Shown piece by piece: positions 1 to 11,930 of a DNA stretch of 42,500 bases. The notes under the pieces were generated by a model that had not been told where the DNA came from, ran no database searches, and saw only the letters and a list, made by a program, of their open reading frames with translations. Source of the stretch: Apostichopus japonicus. Lineage: Eukaryota; Echinodermata; Holothuroidea; Aspidochirotida; Stichopodidae. The position numbers were made by a program, and so were the translations under genes. The stretch lies in assembly GCF_037975245.1 (NCBI RefSeq), contig NC_092579.1, positions 1,620,001-1,662,500 of the forward strand, read 5' to 3'. Each line of letters begins with the position of its first letter. Positions within the stretch are counted from its first letter, which is position 1.

Positions 1-21
1 GGTGTCATATTTTGCCTTACT

Positions 22-270
22 CTAGAGATCTAACATGATTCTAAACAACTCGAAGTCATTTGTGATTCCTAAAGCCGGATCTCGAAAGAGATACTTTGAA
101 CAGACTTTGCAAAATACACAGTAGAATATGTAAATCGCATCATCATAATCACAAGAGAGGGAAGGGTCAGAGGCCATATTCAACATTGGGAATTTTGACC
201 ACGGTGCTTGGGTAATAGTATATGGGGGCATTTTTAGCTCTATATCGAACAGGAATTTGCTGTATTCCAA
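22..270 (-). other. Unrecognised 82-codon open frame at window edge
   Basis: An open frame of 82 codons that I do not recognise. It has a Cys-rich stretch (CVFCKVCSKYLF) followed by NDFELF. This faintly recalls the first exon of the seven-pass gene at 8-12 kb (CMSC, then EDFEL), and the strand is the same, so it could be the first exon of a more distant paralogue. The likeness is too weak to count as homology. A GTAAG donor on the minus strand sits at 16-20, but the frame's TAG stop falls just before it. It may be chance. Confidence 0.15.
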
Positions 271-2040
271 GACGATCAGCTGGTTTCGATTGAATTTTTT
301 ACCTGCATATAAGTTACATTATTATTAATATAGCAGCTGATTGTGATTGAATACGTTGATTGTGATATAAGTAACATTGTTTATGTCTGATTGGTTTGGT
401 CACTATTTGTCTTGTTGGTAATCATTTATTATGAAAAGCTACATGATTGACTAGTTTGACATCACAAATAATATGATAGTTACTCACAATTGATTAGCTT
501 GATCAACAGTCAGCATAAAGATACTTCATGTGTTATACATTGTTAGTTTGATCAACATACTATGTAATTACCATGTTATGATTTATTTGTTCAGCTACAT
601 TAATAATTGATGTGTTAGATCATCATTAATATGCTGGTCATGGTGGATTTACTTGGTCATCATTGCTGTTTGATTGATTTGTTTCTTAATTTTGGTATAA
701 TTAATGTAATAGAGTTTTTAATTGATACGAACCCCTGTGCAAGTATTTATCATAAGTCTTCAGCCAACTCAGTCTATTTAGATACATCTTGGGCTTAGCC
801 AAGTTCAAAGAGATTTACATTATATATTGTAGTACATGGGATCGGTCCCAGTTTATGAGAAGCTGAAGTCTGTGGTCCTTTAGTGGATGTCAACTACCAT
901 TAGAGGGCAAGCAGAGATATATGTTGTAACAGCATTATCTTGACATTATGCCAATGCTGCTACATATACATGTACACTAACTACAGTACTTTTATATGAT
1001 GAGAAGGGTGTTGGTCCTACTGAGTCAGGTTAAAGAGGTTAAAGCTCAAACAGTGGTTTACTTAAAATTTCTAGTAGATACAAGAGGATGTGTAAACCAT
1101 CAACTTGTCATTTCTTCAAGACATCATAATGTATGGAAATGTCAAACATGTTACATATACTATCGGGTGTGTGTGGGAAATCATATTGTTGCTGGGGGTT
1201 TCTAAGTTCTCAGATACAGTGGTATTGTTATAATAAATTGTTATTTTGATGAATTCAATATTTAGGCATAGATACTGCATGAAGTGTAAAGTATATCATA
1301 AGTCATGTGATATCAACAAAGGCTAAAAACATACAGGTAATCCGTCTTTACACATGGATTACAAAGTCAAAAACCACTTGGATATATATATAGCCCAATT
1401 TCAAAAGCCATCCATGTGTTGTGTACCAGGCCCTGATATTTTCCTGGCCTAGCATTGGAAACTTATAGTTGGAAAGATTAATATGTATTATAAAACTGTG
1501 ACTCTACCACCCTATAAAAAATTAAAATATTAACAACAAATATATAAGGCTTTTATATTAGTTTTATTTTAACCAAACTAAAGTAGTAAAAGGGATGACC
1601 TCACTGTGACCAAGAATTTCTTTAACATCATCAAACTCTTGCCCTGTTAGTAACAGATTTCAAGCCTGGTTTACTGGCAAACTCTACAGAATTTATAGGC
1701 TACATTATTTTTTGGTTTCACAGTTTTCTTGTTTAAAATAAACCCAAGTTGTAAATTCTGTTGGGGAATGTTTACTCATATTTACAGATGTACTTAAAAC
1801 ATTATATCACACGATCATACAAAACAAAGAGTAAATGTCTGTATGAGCAAATATATAAATTACCATTGTTTAAAAGGAAGTGAAAAATAAAGGAGTTTGT
1901 GAATCAGAAATTTTACTTTGGTCTATTCTTTGATTTTGATTTGCATTTTTGTTATCGCTGTAGAAATTAAAAATCAACTGTAGCAAAAAGTGACCAACGT
2001 AAGAGAATATTATAGTGCTAGAAATTGAGGAAACATACAA
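271..2040. other. Gene-free AT-rich stretch
   Basis: I see no exon with credible splice sites and no recognisable domain. The only longer frame (996-1205, plus, 69 codons) has no family resemblance. Loosely similar TTGATTAG/TTGATCAAC words recur between about 340 and 700 without forming a clean tandem array. Confidence 0.5.
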
Positions 2041-2215
2041 TAGCACTTTTTGCTAAACTGTGTTTAGCACAGGTTACTCCTCAACTTTTTTGTAAAATTT
2101 ATCATATATCTTGGGTAAATATTACATTGCCCGTAGTTTAGCAACTTTAGCAACAAAATTGTTATCCCAAAGTTTAGAAAAACCTGTGTCAAACACAGTT
2201 AGCATTATGTGCTAA
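2041..2215. repeat. 35-bp inverted repeat (foldback or MITE-like)
   Basis: Positions 2041-2075 and 2181-2215 are imperfect reverse complements; both arms carry GCTAA, CTGTGTTT and CACAGGTT blocks. They are separated by about 105 bp of AT-rich DNA. The structure could fold as a stem-loop or be the ends of a short non-autonomous DNA element. I did not find a convincing target-site duplication. Confidence 0.6.
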
Positions 2216-4019
2216 AAAAATAACGTGCAACAAATGTTAACGGTATGTATCCGCAAAGACTCGGTGTTATTTGGTGATCTCGGGCACGAACAGCTATAGC
2301 CCGTAATGGCATGGCATTATATACTGCACAATCATACACAGAAGAAATAAACATATGATCTTAACTTCCAAGTTCCCTACGCTAGAAAGAGATTATATAA
2401 ATATTCCTTCTTTCCCTGCACCTTAAAAGATCAGACATTGTGCATGCACCTAGTCTAGACTGTTTCAAAGACAAGCTTACTAACTCTTGTTTTGTTATCT
2501 AATAAGTTATACTCTTACTCATACTTTGTAGCGCTCGGTTGGCGTTTATGTCCTCTAGTAGGATTTTTGCCGACTTAACCCATTCAGATTCAGAGTTATA
2601 GCTTCCAAGCTAGCTGCTCTGTACGTATATGGCCCATATTATATGTGTTTTGGATGTTGATAAACCAGGGCCAGGAAATCGTCCAAGCAGTTTTTAAAAG
2701 ACCGATGAGTGTTAGATTTGCGCAATGATAGACCTAAATTGTATATTCGTTAGATTAATCGTGCATTAGACCTTCGTAAACCACCGTATGTTCGAGAAAA
2801 TGAACTACCTAGGCGAGGATATAGAAACATTAATATGTACTTCAGTTTGACCAATCAGTGTCCAGGACTCTGGGTATTCTCTGTCACGTCCGGAACATGC
2901 GTGAGTCGTGATTGACAACCAGTTATAATCTGTGATGGCTTTAGTCTTCGTTTAAATATTACAGGCGCATGCTAGCTAGAGTCTGTTTATAAATATAGCC
3001 TAAAGCTTTGGTCTACGTTAAAGGACAAAACGCCGAACTGCTTATTCGTGACCGAAATAACTTCTAAAGTGTTGCACTGTTGCAGTAAGAAAGACCCCTC
3101 CATTGAATATCAACAACTAACTAACTTTCACCTTCACCGCGCAATACAATGACACTTATTTGTTTGCAAATACAGTTGTTCTAGTTTGATCAATTGTGTT
3201 TGCAAGACACCCATTTCGTAGTAGTATTTTAGCTATTCTTTTGTTTACTTGATGTTCATGCATTTATTTATGCCCTGAATAATCCGATAATATAAAGAAA
3301 CTACAGCAAGAACTCCACTGTCGTTTCACCAAGGGTGACTATTAACCTACTTAACGGTCCCTTTGTCGTATTAATCGAAACCATCAGCTTTGATTGTAGG
3401 AATTGTCAAGTTTGTCACGTGGTTTTGGGCCTTCATATGTTGCTAGCGTATGAATATAACGGTAAAGTTCGCATCATCCAATTATATTAACACACGCTCT
3501 GTATGACGTATGGTGTTTTTGGATCGCTGTTCATTGCCCCTACTTACCTGTGCTCAGTCCGATATGGTCGTTACGTTTGTGCAGCTACTACGGTTACGTT
3601 CGAAGACTGATTATCTGTTACGCAGTACGGGTGAACCATTCCAAGTGGTTTCTTCACCCCACCCCCGTGGTTGAATGCCCACATAGTCTAATTGCGTATA
3701 GTAATATTAGAACTATGTTATAGTCTAGGCCGAGTTGGGTTTTATGTTGAATACGCAATGAAGGGTTACACAGGGAAACGACCGAACCGCGGAGACGGGT
3801 AACCGGTTCCGATTTTTGTGGCCGGTCCCATCTCTAAATTCTCAACCTCCCCCCCCCCTCCTCTCTCACACACCAGTCCCCCAGGGCAACAAAATGACAT
3901 AGGAAAATCTTTATTATCAATCTCACGCCGGGTAAAATCAAAGTAGCGAATAAGTTATCAACCTTAAGTCTGAACAATTAAATATCAAACTAGGAAATAT
4001 GTAACCAATATGAGTTCCA
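2216..4019. other. Gene-free stretch
   Basis: No coding exon, RNA gene or known element was recognised. A short C-rich and CT-rich tract lies near 3848-3880. Confidence 0.45.
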
Positions 4020-4027
4020 TACTGTCC

Positions 4028-4672
4028 CAAGGGCGGCGGAAGCACTTTTAATCTGGGGGGCACCGACATTAAAGGGCACTTTGCAGAAATTCGATTGCAC
4101 TGATGCAGCCTTATATTTAGTACCCTTTATAACTCTTATTGTATTATCTTATATGTGTATACACATCACTCCATCAAGGCCCCCCCTCCCCCTCAAAGAA
4201 AATATGCATACTTGTACTGTAATATCCAATGTGCAAATTGGGAAACAAGTTTTCTTTTGAGACAAAATGAGGTGATATCATGCTTGTTGCTAGTGTAGGA
4301 ATCTTCGAATTAGACATTATTTCTTGTTTATATCATAACAATTTTTTTCCATTCGAAATAGCTTTGAGTTTGACCCACAGAAATTCATTAAAAGTCAGGG
4401 GCGTAGCAAAGATTTGTAAAGTTGTATGCACGACTATCTGAGCGGAGCGCCACCATCGGTTGGCGCGGAGCGTACAAGAAAATTTTTGGTTTTACAAACC
4501 CCTCAGATGGCCGGAAACGGCCCTTCCCGAGTGTTCATTCTGGTTCCCTAGCCTCTTGCTAACTTGAGACACCTCAATTTTTATGTAGAAAAAGGGCACA
4601 TTTTTAACCTGAGAAAAAGTGGGGGGGGGGGGGGGCACGTGCCCCCTGTGCCCCCCGGTTCCGTCGCCCTTG
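4028..4672. mobile_element. hAT-like non-autonomous DNA transposon, 645 bp
   Basis: The element is bounded by a perfect 8-bp direct repeat, TACTGTCC, at 4020-4027 and 4673-4680. Its ends are inverted repeats: the left begins CAAGGGCGGCGGAAGC and the right, reverse-complemented, reads CAAGGGCGACGGAACC. An 8-bp target duplication with CA-starting short terminal repeats is typical of the hAT superfamily. No transposase frame is present. Inside, from about 4396 (CAGGGGCGTAGC), lies a segment with the repeat core shared with the elements near 13.5, 14.2, 14.9 and 17.3 kb (GCGCCACCATCGGTTGGCGC at about 4447). A long G run near 4620 is followed by a C-rich complement that could form a hairpin. Confidence 0.75.
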
Positions 4673-4680
4673 TACTGTCC

Positions 4681-5453
4681 ACTACTGTGATGAGAAATAT
4701 GGAAGAATGTTTTGACCAATTTAACTCCTCTTACCAACTGTATTATTAATTCACACAATCCATACTGTAAATGGTGCAATGAGGTTTCCAAAATAGTGAC
4801 TCGGGACAATCAGGCACAGATGAACATCTAACTTTGCCCATGAATCATGTTGACTGTGATCAAAGTACGTCACCACTTTAAAGTCCCACTAACACTTACG
4901 ACCACATGAACCGCATATCTGCTGCCACCTACTATACCGCAAAGTACGTTCAAAAGATGGATCCTTAGTACCCTGTATGATTGACATATAACTTCCTGAA
5001 CAATTTCGACATCCCCACAAAGACGTTACTAAGGGGCAATTTAAACCTGATACCCATATAATGTACTTACTGGGACTCGATGATGTAGTTACCTGCAAGT
5101 TCAAGTTTTGATTTACCTTTCCTTCACCATTACTTCAGAATTTCCAGTAATCACCCCGCAAGCTGAACTGTATACGGATTCATGCATGATTTCTCGCAAC
5201 GGCCGCGGTTGCATGTATACCTCTAAAATGTTTTCCTGATCGCTAGTACTTAGTGAATTTCTGGACTGTCAAAGAGTCAACAGCAGCAGTTTGAAATATC
5301 ATTGACAAAAACCGTGCAGCCACAACGTTGGTTTAGCATAACGACTGTATAGGCAGGGAGTTGTTATGGTATAGGTCACCTGTATAGCCTGTATAGACAG
5401 TATTGGTGATGTTTACTTAAAAACTAAATTAAAAAAAAAATACAGCTCATATC
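4681..5453. other. Gene-free stretch with one unrecognised frame
   Basis: A 71-codon minus-strand frame (4889-5104) contains CGSCGRKC at its end but matches no family I know and has no supporting splice context. Nothing else was seen. Confidence 0.4.
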
Positions 5454-6255
5454 GTTGGCAGCAAGCCTCAAAAAATGGGGGCGCTGTACAACAAAGCGAG
5501 CATTTAGAGTTGTCCCCTCAAAGGAATGCACTTCTAACCATCGAATATACGGTCATACACGAAAAAACGACTAGCGGAGAGTAGAATGCTATGTAAGACA
5601 ACAACTTCACGATGAGATCTTTTTTTTAGCGTAATAAGCTCGTTCGAGTGTTTTTATTATCGTAGATCATGATGGCCACTGTTATAGTAAGAATAAGAAT
5701 GTCGACGAACCAACCTCCTGGATGGTTCCAATATTTGAGACGAGACGTAGAAGGGGGAAGAAAATGATGCAGCTCACATCAGAAAAGAAATGCAGAAAAG
5801 GAACTCCAGGTTCATGACATGTGATTGGGTTGACGATCCGATACTTCTAGCCAATTATATGCATACAACACAACAAGGTGGTCTTATACTATATCTCTAC
5901 CTGACCATTGTTATAAAGTATATCTTTATAAAGTATATCTTACCAATCGATTCTATGTATTTCATCAAGTGACCATATTGATCCTACCAAAGTGATTCAC
6001 ATGCCAAACATTCACTAGTTGATCCTTCCCGTGTTATGCTGCTATCATCATAAACCGTCTCGTAGCAGGATGTAAGATCAAAGTCTTCATGTTATTGGGT
6101 GGGGGGGGGGGGTGTCGCTGATAACCCTTTGACTATACTGTTCTGCCGATAAGTCTCATGATTTCCTGTTAAAATTCCTTTTCACATGACTCACACCTTC
6201 GCTCGCCTACAATTCATTATAAAACCAAATGATAAGAGGCCATGTTCTCATTTCC
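5454..6255 (-). pseudogene. Decayed paralogue of the seven-pass membrane protein gene
   Basis: Two blocks match the first two exons of the intact gene at 8075-11862, in the same order and orientation. Block 5943-6255 corresponds to exon 1 and keeps both CxxC codon sets (CESC, CLAC) and the donor-like TTACC. Block 5454-5742 corresponds to exon 2 and starts with the same LKYWNHPG-type sequence. Breaks seen: a short deletion near the YEI codons, an expanded A run (8 instead of 6) after the AYYA codons, a deletion near the block corresponding to MMVPGIW, a G-rich insertion near 6100 in exon 1, loss of the acceptor AG before exon 2, and no ATG where the intact copy starts. No exon 3 match was found downstream. 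The intervening intron is only about 200 bp, against 1.2 kb in the intact gene. Confidence 0.85.
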
Positions 6256-8074
6256 TTAATGTGTTTGTCCCTATACAGCCGTCTGCTGCCAACATTGGTT
6301 AATTCAATCATTCTCCTCATGTAACGTCACTGAGTTATGACTTCCTCTCCGCTGTAGTATTTGCCATGGAAATCGTGAACAGGAGTTTAGCGATGTGCTA
6401 CGTTATTCCCGTACGAAAAATAGGCCTTTCGCTGACATTTTTCAAAATATGACACTGTGCATGGTGCGAAATATTACAATGCTTAATAACACTCTGTAAT
6501 GACATTGGTCGTTTCATTCATAAGTCTCTTAGATGCATCTTCTTTGTTATGTAAGATTATTATGTAAGCCTATTTTGAACATAAGTTTATGAAAGCATTA
6601 ATAACCGGCAGGTCTCCTGATAACCGTCAAGAAGAAGGAAAAGGGAAAAGAAACAGAACGTGAGAATAATAATGACAATGGACATTTACAATGCGCCGGT
6701 ATCCGTCAAAAAAGACGCTCATGGTGCAGTTACACAAACAGTTCGTCAGCAAAACAAGAAAACAGTAAACATAGTACAAGACAAAAATGCAAGCAAAAAT
6801 AGGCAACAGTGAACAACTAATTAAACAGTTTTCATCAGATGAGTTTTGAGAGAGCGATTAAAAGAAGCAAGAAATGGACTGTGTTTTACATGTTCTGGAA
6901 GGCTGTTCCACAGAGAAGGGGCAGCAGCAGCAAAAGCTCTTTTGCCTCATAAGCGCTTTGAGCGATTTTCACACAGAAGAATGAAAGGAGTGTATTTAAT
7001 TTGGAGTATATATAGGGTAATACATGGTTATATGTGGTAATATATGGTAATTGGAAATCACATTCTTTAACATTCAGTAATTTGAGAAATTTATATCCAT
7101 CTTTATTATTTATGGATTGACAATAACTACAGATGATTTATCAAAACGTCACAAGAGGGAGAGGTCATCTCATCCATGATAATTAAAATAGGTCAGCAAG
7201 TGACGATGATAAACAGCGGTACTTGACTCGTCACGTGACGACATACGTATGCGCATGGTCATAGCACAGGAATGCACGTGATATACCTAGGAAATTAGTT
7301 CTGACAATGAATGTTGTGCTCTAAACTAGTCTTTTTATCTGGAGAGAAGGGTCAGGTGCAGGATGGGCATAACCGGGGAGAGAATCATTCAGTAATAATT
7401 CATCAATACGAAATCAAGTTAATGGTGGAAATAGGAAAAAAAATCAAACAATACTATTAGTTCTAAGCATATTATAATATACTTTAAAAGAACGAAATTT
7501 CTTTCAATGATCGTCCTATTAGAGCACGAGAAACTTACATATGTGACATATTTCTTTTAATCAGAGCGATAGAAAACGACATAGGCCTATGTGGCATTCG
7601 TCGTCCTTTTAAACTCTTTATTTGACCTTGATTTCGTAACATTTGAACTAATGCAGTTGACATTGTAAGAACATAGTTTGATTACACTAATCGTGTTCAT
7701 GATATTTGTGAAAAACTGTAATCTATTGAAGGTTTCTCCTTGCAAATAGTAGAATTTCGCTTAATTTGATATTTTACTTCTCTGACCTTCGACTTTTCGT
7801 TTATTGCAGACTGCAAAGCACAAGTCTCAATATGGGTTACCTTTCTACCAAGTGTGAAGGAAATCAGCAGAGTCGTTTAGGTGGAATTGTAACACAAAAT
7901 TGCAGATGTAACCGACACACAAATTCGAACAGCGTTCTACCCTTAACCCAGATATGGACTTGCATTCACCTTCCACCTTCTTTTAAAATCCATTATAGGA
8001 ACATGTCTGTCAATAAAGGGTATCAGATTTTAAGCCGAGGCTTGAAACCGCAATTTACTTCTGACATTCCGTGT
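6256..8074. other. Spacer between pseudogene and intact paralogue
   Basis: No gene was recognised. Positions 6846-7000 (plus) hold a frame with RLFHREGAAAAKALLP, which has the look of a dispersed repeat tail, but I cannot assign it. Minus-strand AATAAA signals at 7800-7805 and 7617-7622 lie about 270 and 450 nt downstream of the stop of the seven-pass gene and are candidate polyadenylation signals. Confidence 0.4.
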
Positions 8075-11000
8075 TCACAAGTCAATGGCTTGTTTTCCAA
8101 ATTCCATAGTTACATAAAAGCTCGTTATGAGAAAGATTGACCTTAGTGAGATCAATGGGACGTCATCTTTCACGTGCTTCAGAAACCAGTCGATTTCATC
8201 CCAAAACTTCTTCTCTTTGTCGCGATTCATGAAGATCACGTTGATCTTAAAACTCTCCCAAATATAGTTGGTGTTGAATCCTCCAACAGCCAGAGGCCCA
8301 AGAGAAAAGAACATGGCGACATCGGACCAGATCATAAAATTCACGTTTTTCTCCATTACAAACCACTCGTGGTCTTTGCTACCATCGTTGACCATGTCGT
8401 TGACCATGTAGAACCACGAGATGCTAGTCGCAGCGCCTAAGATACAGGCGGGTATCATGACCGACATATATGCAGCTACGCATTTTTGATAACATTTGAA
8501 ATCGACCAACACGCGTCTTATTACTTGTTGGCATAATTCTGTTTCTCCTTCAAATTTTTGTAGAAACTTCAAGAGAAGCTGAAAATGATTTTGAAAAGAT
8601 ATTCTTATCAGGAATAACTGTAACATAAAGCAACCCCATATAAGCTCAGCAATAGCCACGGTTAGACAACTAATTTTATCAGGTAAGACAGTCTGTCCCT
8701 TAACTCCTAACTTAATATATGCTCTGTAAGTTGCAGCAAAAACAGGCCAAATGAGACATAAGACGAGGAAATGTTTCGCCGGTACTCCTGTAAGAGAGAA
8801 CGAATGTTGGTATTACTGTATTCAGAGAATTTGTGGAGGCGTGGCACATAAATTCATTTGCACAAAATACCACGAAAAGAATAGGAACCATTTCTGTATT
8901 TTGAAATACTACACTTGATGGTACAATAAAAACGCTTCTTTTTGAAAGAACATTGATTATCAGCTGTACGAAGACTCAGATACTTAAGTGACAACATTAA
9001 CTATCTCTAATTTACGTCTAGAATCCTCGAAAACATTTGGTCATATGATCACTTGGTCACACCCCATACCTTTAGAAAATTATTTGGTGCCACCTCAGCC
9101 CCCGCCCAACCCCCTTCCGCCCCAAATGAAATGTTCAACAACAAAAACCAGGCGTGACGATACACAATACTTTAACGACTTCTGTAGACCCTTAATTACC
9201 TGCGTCCACCTCTAAAATGCTGCTAACTTGGAAGCTGATATAAGCTATGGTAATTATAGAAACTGAAATGCACTCGCACCTCCGGCGCCAGCTTTCATTA
9301 CCCGCATTCTGTGCCCCACCCTCCCAAATGTTTCCATCATCTTTTTTTGCCTCCCACTTTCAAATGTCTAGCGATGTCACTGACCGTTTGACCAATATTG
9401 CATTACGTCCCTGTATCATGTAAAGTGTTCGATCACAATATTGATCAGGTATAGGGTGTATGAAAACTGAAGAGCTTTGCAAGGATCTGTATGGTGCATC
9501 GTACGAGTACACACTCAACCACGATAATAGTTGCTACTGTAGAGCTGCAACTAGACCTGTGTCGTGTATAGACCGGCTAGGGAATCCATTACATACATTA
9601 TCAATACAACATTATTTTATTTTATTCATTATTTTAAAGATCAGCAGTATTGGCCTTAGAAATTAAACTATAAACGTTTCCAGCAATATGTTCTTAGTGG
9701 TTCTGAATTCTTATTACATGTTCACATTTTTTTCAGGACTATTACACTAGAACAATTTTAAAGCCTCAACGTGGAAAACAACGTTTATAATGGCAGTAAA
9801 AATGATATTTTGAAATTTGATTATGGGGTGACAATTATTATTAATGAACTTCTGCTGGCATATTTGGGGGCAACCTTGATTACCTTTAAATCAAATGTGG
9901 ACTGCATTTGATGGGTTTAAGTATTTTACATGGTACCGAAAAACTTACCAAAGTGAAAGCATGAAAAAGAAAAAGATAAAACAAACAACAGAAGATGAAG
10001 AACTGATTTATAACCATTACCTTTGGCAGAAAGATCCAAAAACTGAAGGCGCTGAACAATAAAGCGAGCATTCAGGGTTGTAGCCCATATTCCTGGTACC
10101 ATCATAGCACTTCTAACCTTCGAGCAGACGTTCATACATGGAAAGACGACTAGTGGAGAGTAGAACGCTAAGTACGACATCAAATTCACGATGCGATCTT
10201 TTTTAGCGAAATAAGCTAGTTCCAGTACTATTATCTCGTAGATCATAATAGCCACTATTACAGTCAGAATAAGAATGGAGACGAACCAACTTCCGGGATG
10301 GTTCCAATATTTGAGACCTGGAAAGAAGAAAATGATGCAACAAGTAATAAAAAAAATGAGAGAAGTGGTGAATAGATATTCAGGTTCAAAACATTGGTAT
10401 ATATTTACACCATGTGATTATTTCACCTATAAACGTATGTAAATTACACCAGCCAGGTTCCTATGTCCGTGTTCGAAGCATATCAAACACACACACATGA
10501 GGCGTCGTCAAAATTTCAAGATCTTATCTCTAAATTTTCTGCAAGTCATTATGTTGTGTCAAAATGCGGTTGAGTTGGTGAAATATGTTAAGTGATAAAT
10601 AATGTTGTTTGAAAAATAATCATTTCATCATGTTGCAACAAACTCTTGAATTCTTCATTTATTTGATTTAAGGAATTTGGCACCCCCCACCCACGCCCCC
10701 CTACCCACCGCCCCAATTGTTGACATAGTATCTGAAAAGTTAATCATTTCCTAACTACTATATTCACAGAAAGATCTTAACATTATGATGGCACCTCAAG
10801 GTTTCCATAGGTTATCAATCACTCTCTTTCCAGAAATAGGCGCTAACTTTTTCATCGGCTTGGGTATGGGATATGTTATATTTAATACTGTGTTGGTTGT
10901 GAAGACATGTACACTTAGAAAATACACTGAAAATTAAAAACCTTGGTTCACCTCACTACGTACAAGGTGGTGTTATATCACAAGGGTGCAACTTCACCAT

Positions 11001-11862
11001 CGTCCAAAAACTGGACACCATCCCCAGGAAGACAGCTGCAAAAATTCAAACTGATTTTCGAGGCAGCATCAAAATGTAATCCTTATGTTGTAGAAAACTG
11101 TCACATTCTTTACTGATCATGTCTTTACCATGCAACATTCTATATACGATACACGTCTGTTAAGCTATCAACCAATTAAATATAGGCCATAAGGCTATAC
11201 GCGTCGCAAGCGCAAAGATGACAGAGTGAACGAGTTCATGATATTTTTACCGGGACGTGGTATGATAAACTGAACTATTTAACACAAAAAGCGTTTATTT
11301 CACTATTTAGATTGATCATTTATCATGTTAATTGTCATTTTTTTCTTGGATATTCTTGACATACTTTGTTTTCAACACTGAACACTGACCGCGACAGGTT
11401 GCAAAACTTACAAGCCCACTGACCCACCTTATCCGCCGTACCGTCATCTTTGTGGCCAGTAGCCGATATACACCAAAAGGGATGGTGATCGGTTTCTCCT
11501 TACATACCAATAGTAAAGTATATCTTACCAATCGATTCTTCTGTGTATTTCATCACGTGACCATAACGATCCCACCAAAGTGATTCACATGCCAAACATT
11601 CACTAGATGATCCTTCCCATGTTATGTTGCTATCATCATAAACCCTCTCGTAGCAGGACGTAAGCTCAAAGTCTTCATGTTTACGGGATCGCCGATATCC
11701 GTCAGATACAGTTCTAGCGGTGTCGCGTACTCGTCGGGTATTCTTGTAAAATTCTTTCTCACATGACATACACCTTCGCTGACCGACAATTCGTCTATGA
11801 TAAAATATAGCTGATATCTTCATTATAAACCAGACGATAGGAGGCCATGGTCCGTCTTCCAT
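8075..11862 (-). CDS. Predicted seven-pass membrane protein with N-terminal CxxC pairs
   Basis: Three exons, 11529-11862, 10021-10317 and 8075-8787, join in frame (both introns phase 1, with good GTAAG/GTAATG donors and CAG acceptors) to give 447 aa and a TGA stop. The ATG at 11862 is chosen because an in-frame stop lies upstream with no other ATG between. Residues 1-120 are hydrophilic and carry C31xxC34 and C89xxC92, a spacing that could bind zinc. Hydrophobic segments lie at about 122-145, 155-176, 215-236, 249-272, 316-339, 361-382 and 419-439. Long charged loops separate segments 4-5 and 6-7. Seven segments with long loops there recall invertebrate gustatory-receptor-like proteins, but I see no diagnostic motif and the family stays unassigned. 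A decayed paralogue lies downstream on the same strand. The exon structure is firm; the function is unknown. Confidence 0.85.
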
Positions 11863-11867
11863 GATGT

Positions 11868-11930
11868 CAAGTCGTTTTCTACCAATATCAAGTCGATTTC
11901 TACCAATAACAAGCCGATTTCTATGAAATA
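11868..11930 (-). repeat. Three 21-bp tandem repeats just upstream of the start codon
   Basis: Three copies of a 21-bp unit (11868-11888, 11889-11909, 11910-11930; CAAGTCGATTTCTACCAATA type) lie 5 nt upstream of the ATG of the seven-pass gene. The period is a multiple of three, and the frame through the repeats is open and in phase with the ATG (an IGRNRLD-like heptad). A TAA precedes them and no ATG lies between, so they are most likely 5' UTR. Confidence 0.75.

Noticed and set aside
4889-5104. 71-codon minus frame with CGSCGRKC
   Set aside because: No recognisable family, no splice partners and low information content. Kept only as a note in the gene-free entry.
6846-7040. 64-codon plus frame with RLFHREGAAAAKALLP
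   Set aside because: Looks like a dispersed-repeat tail but I could not name the element, so it is not called as a gene or a mobile element.
8174-8440. Plus-strand frame of 88 codons
   Set aside because: Antisense shadow of exon 3 of the seven-pass gene.
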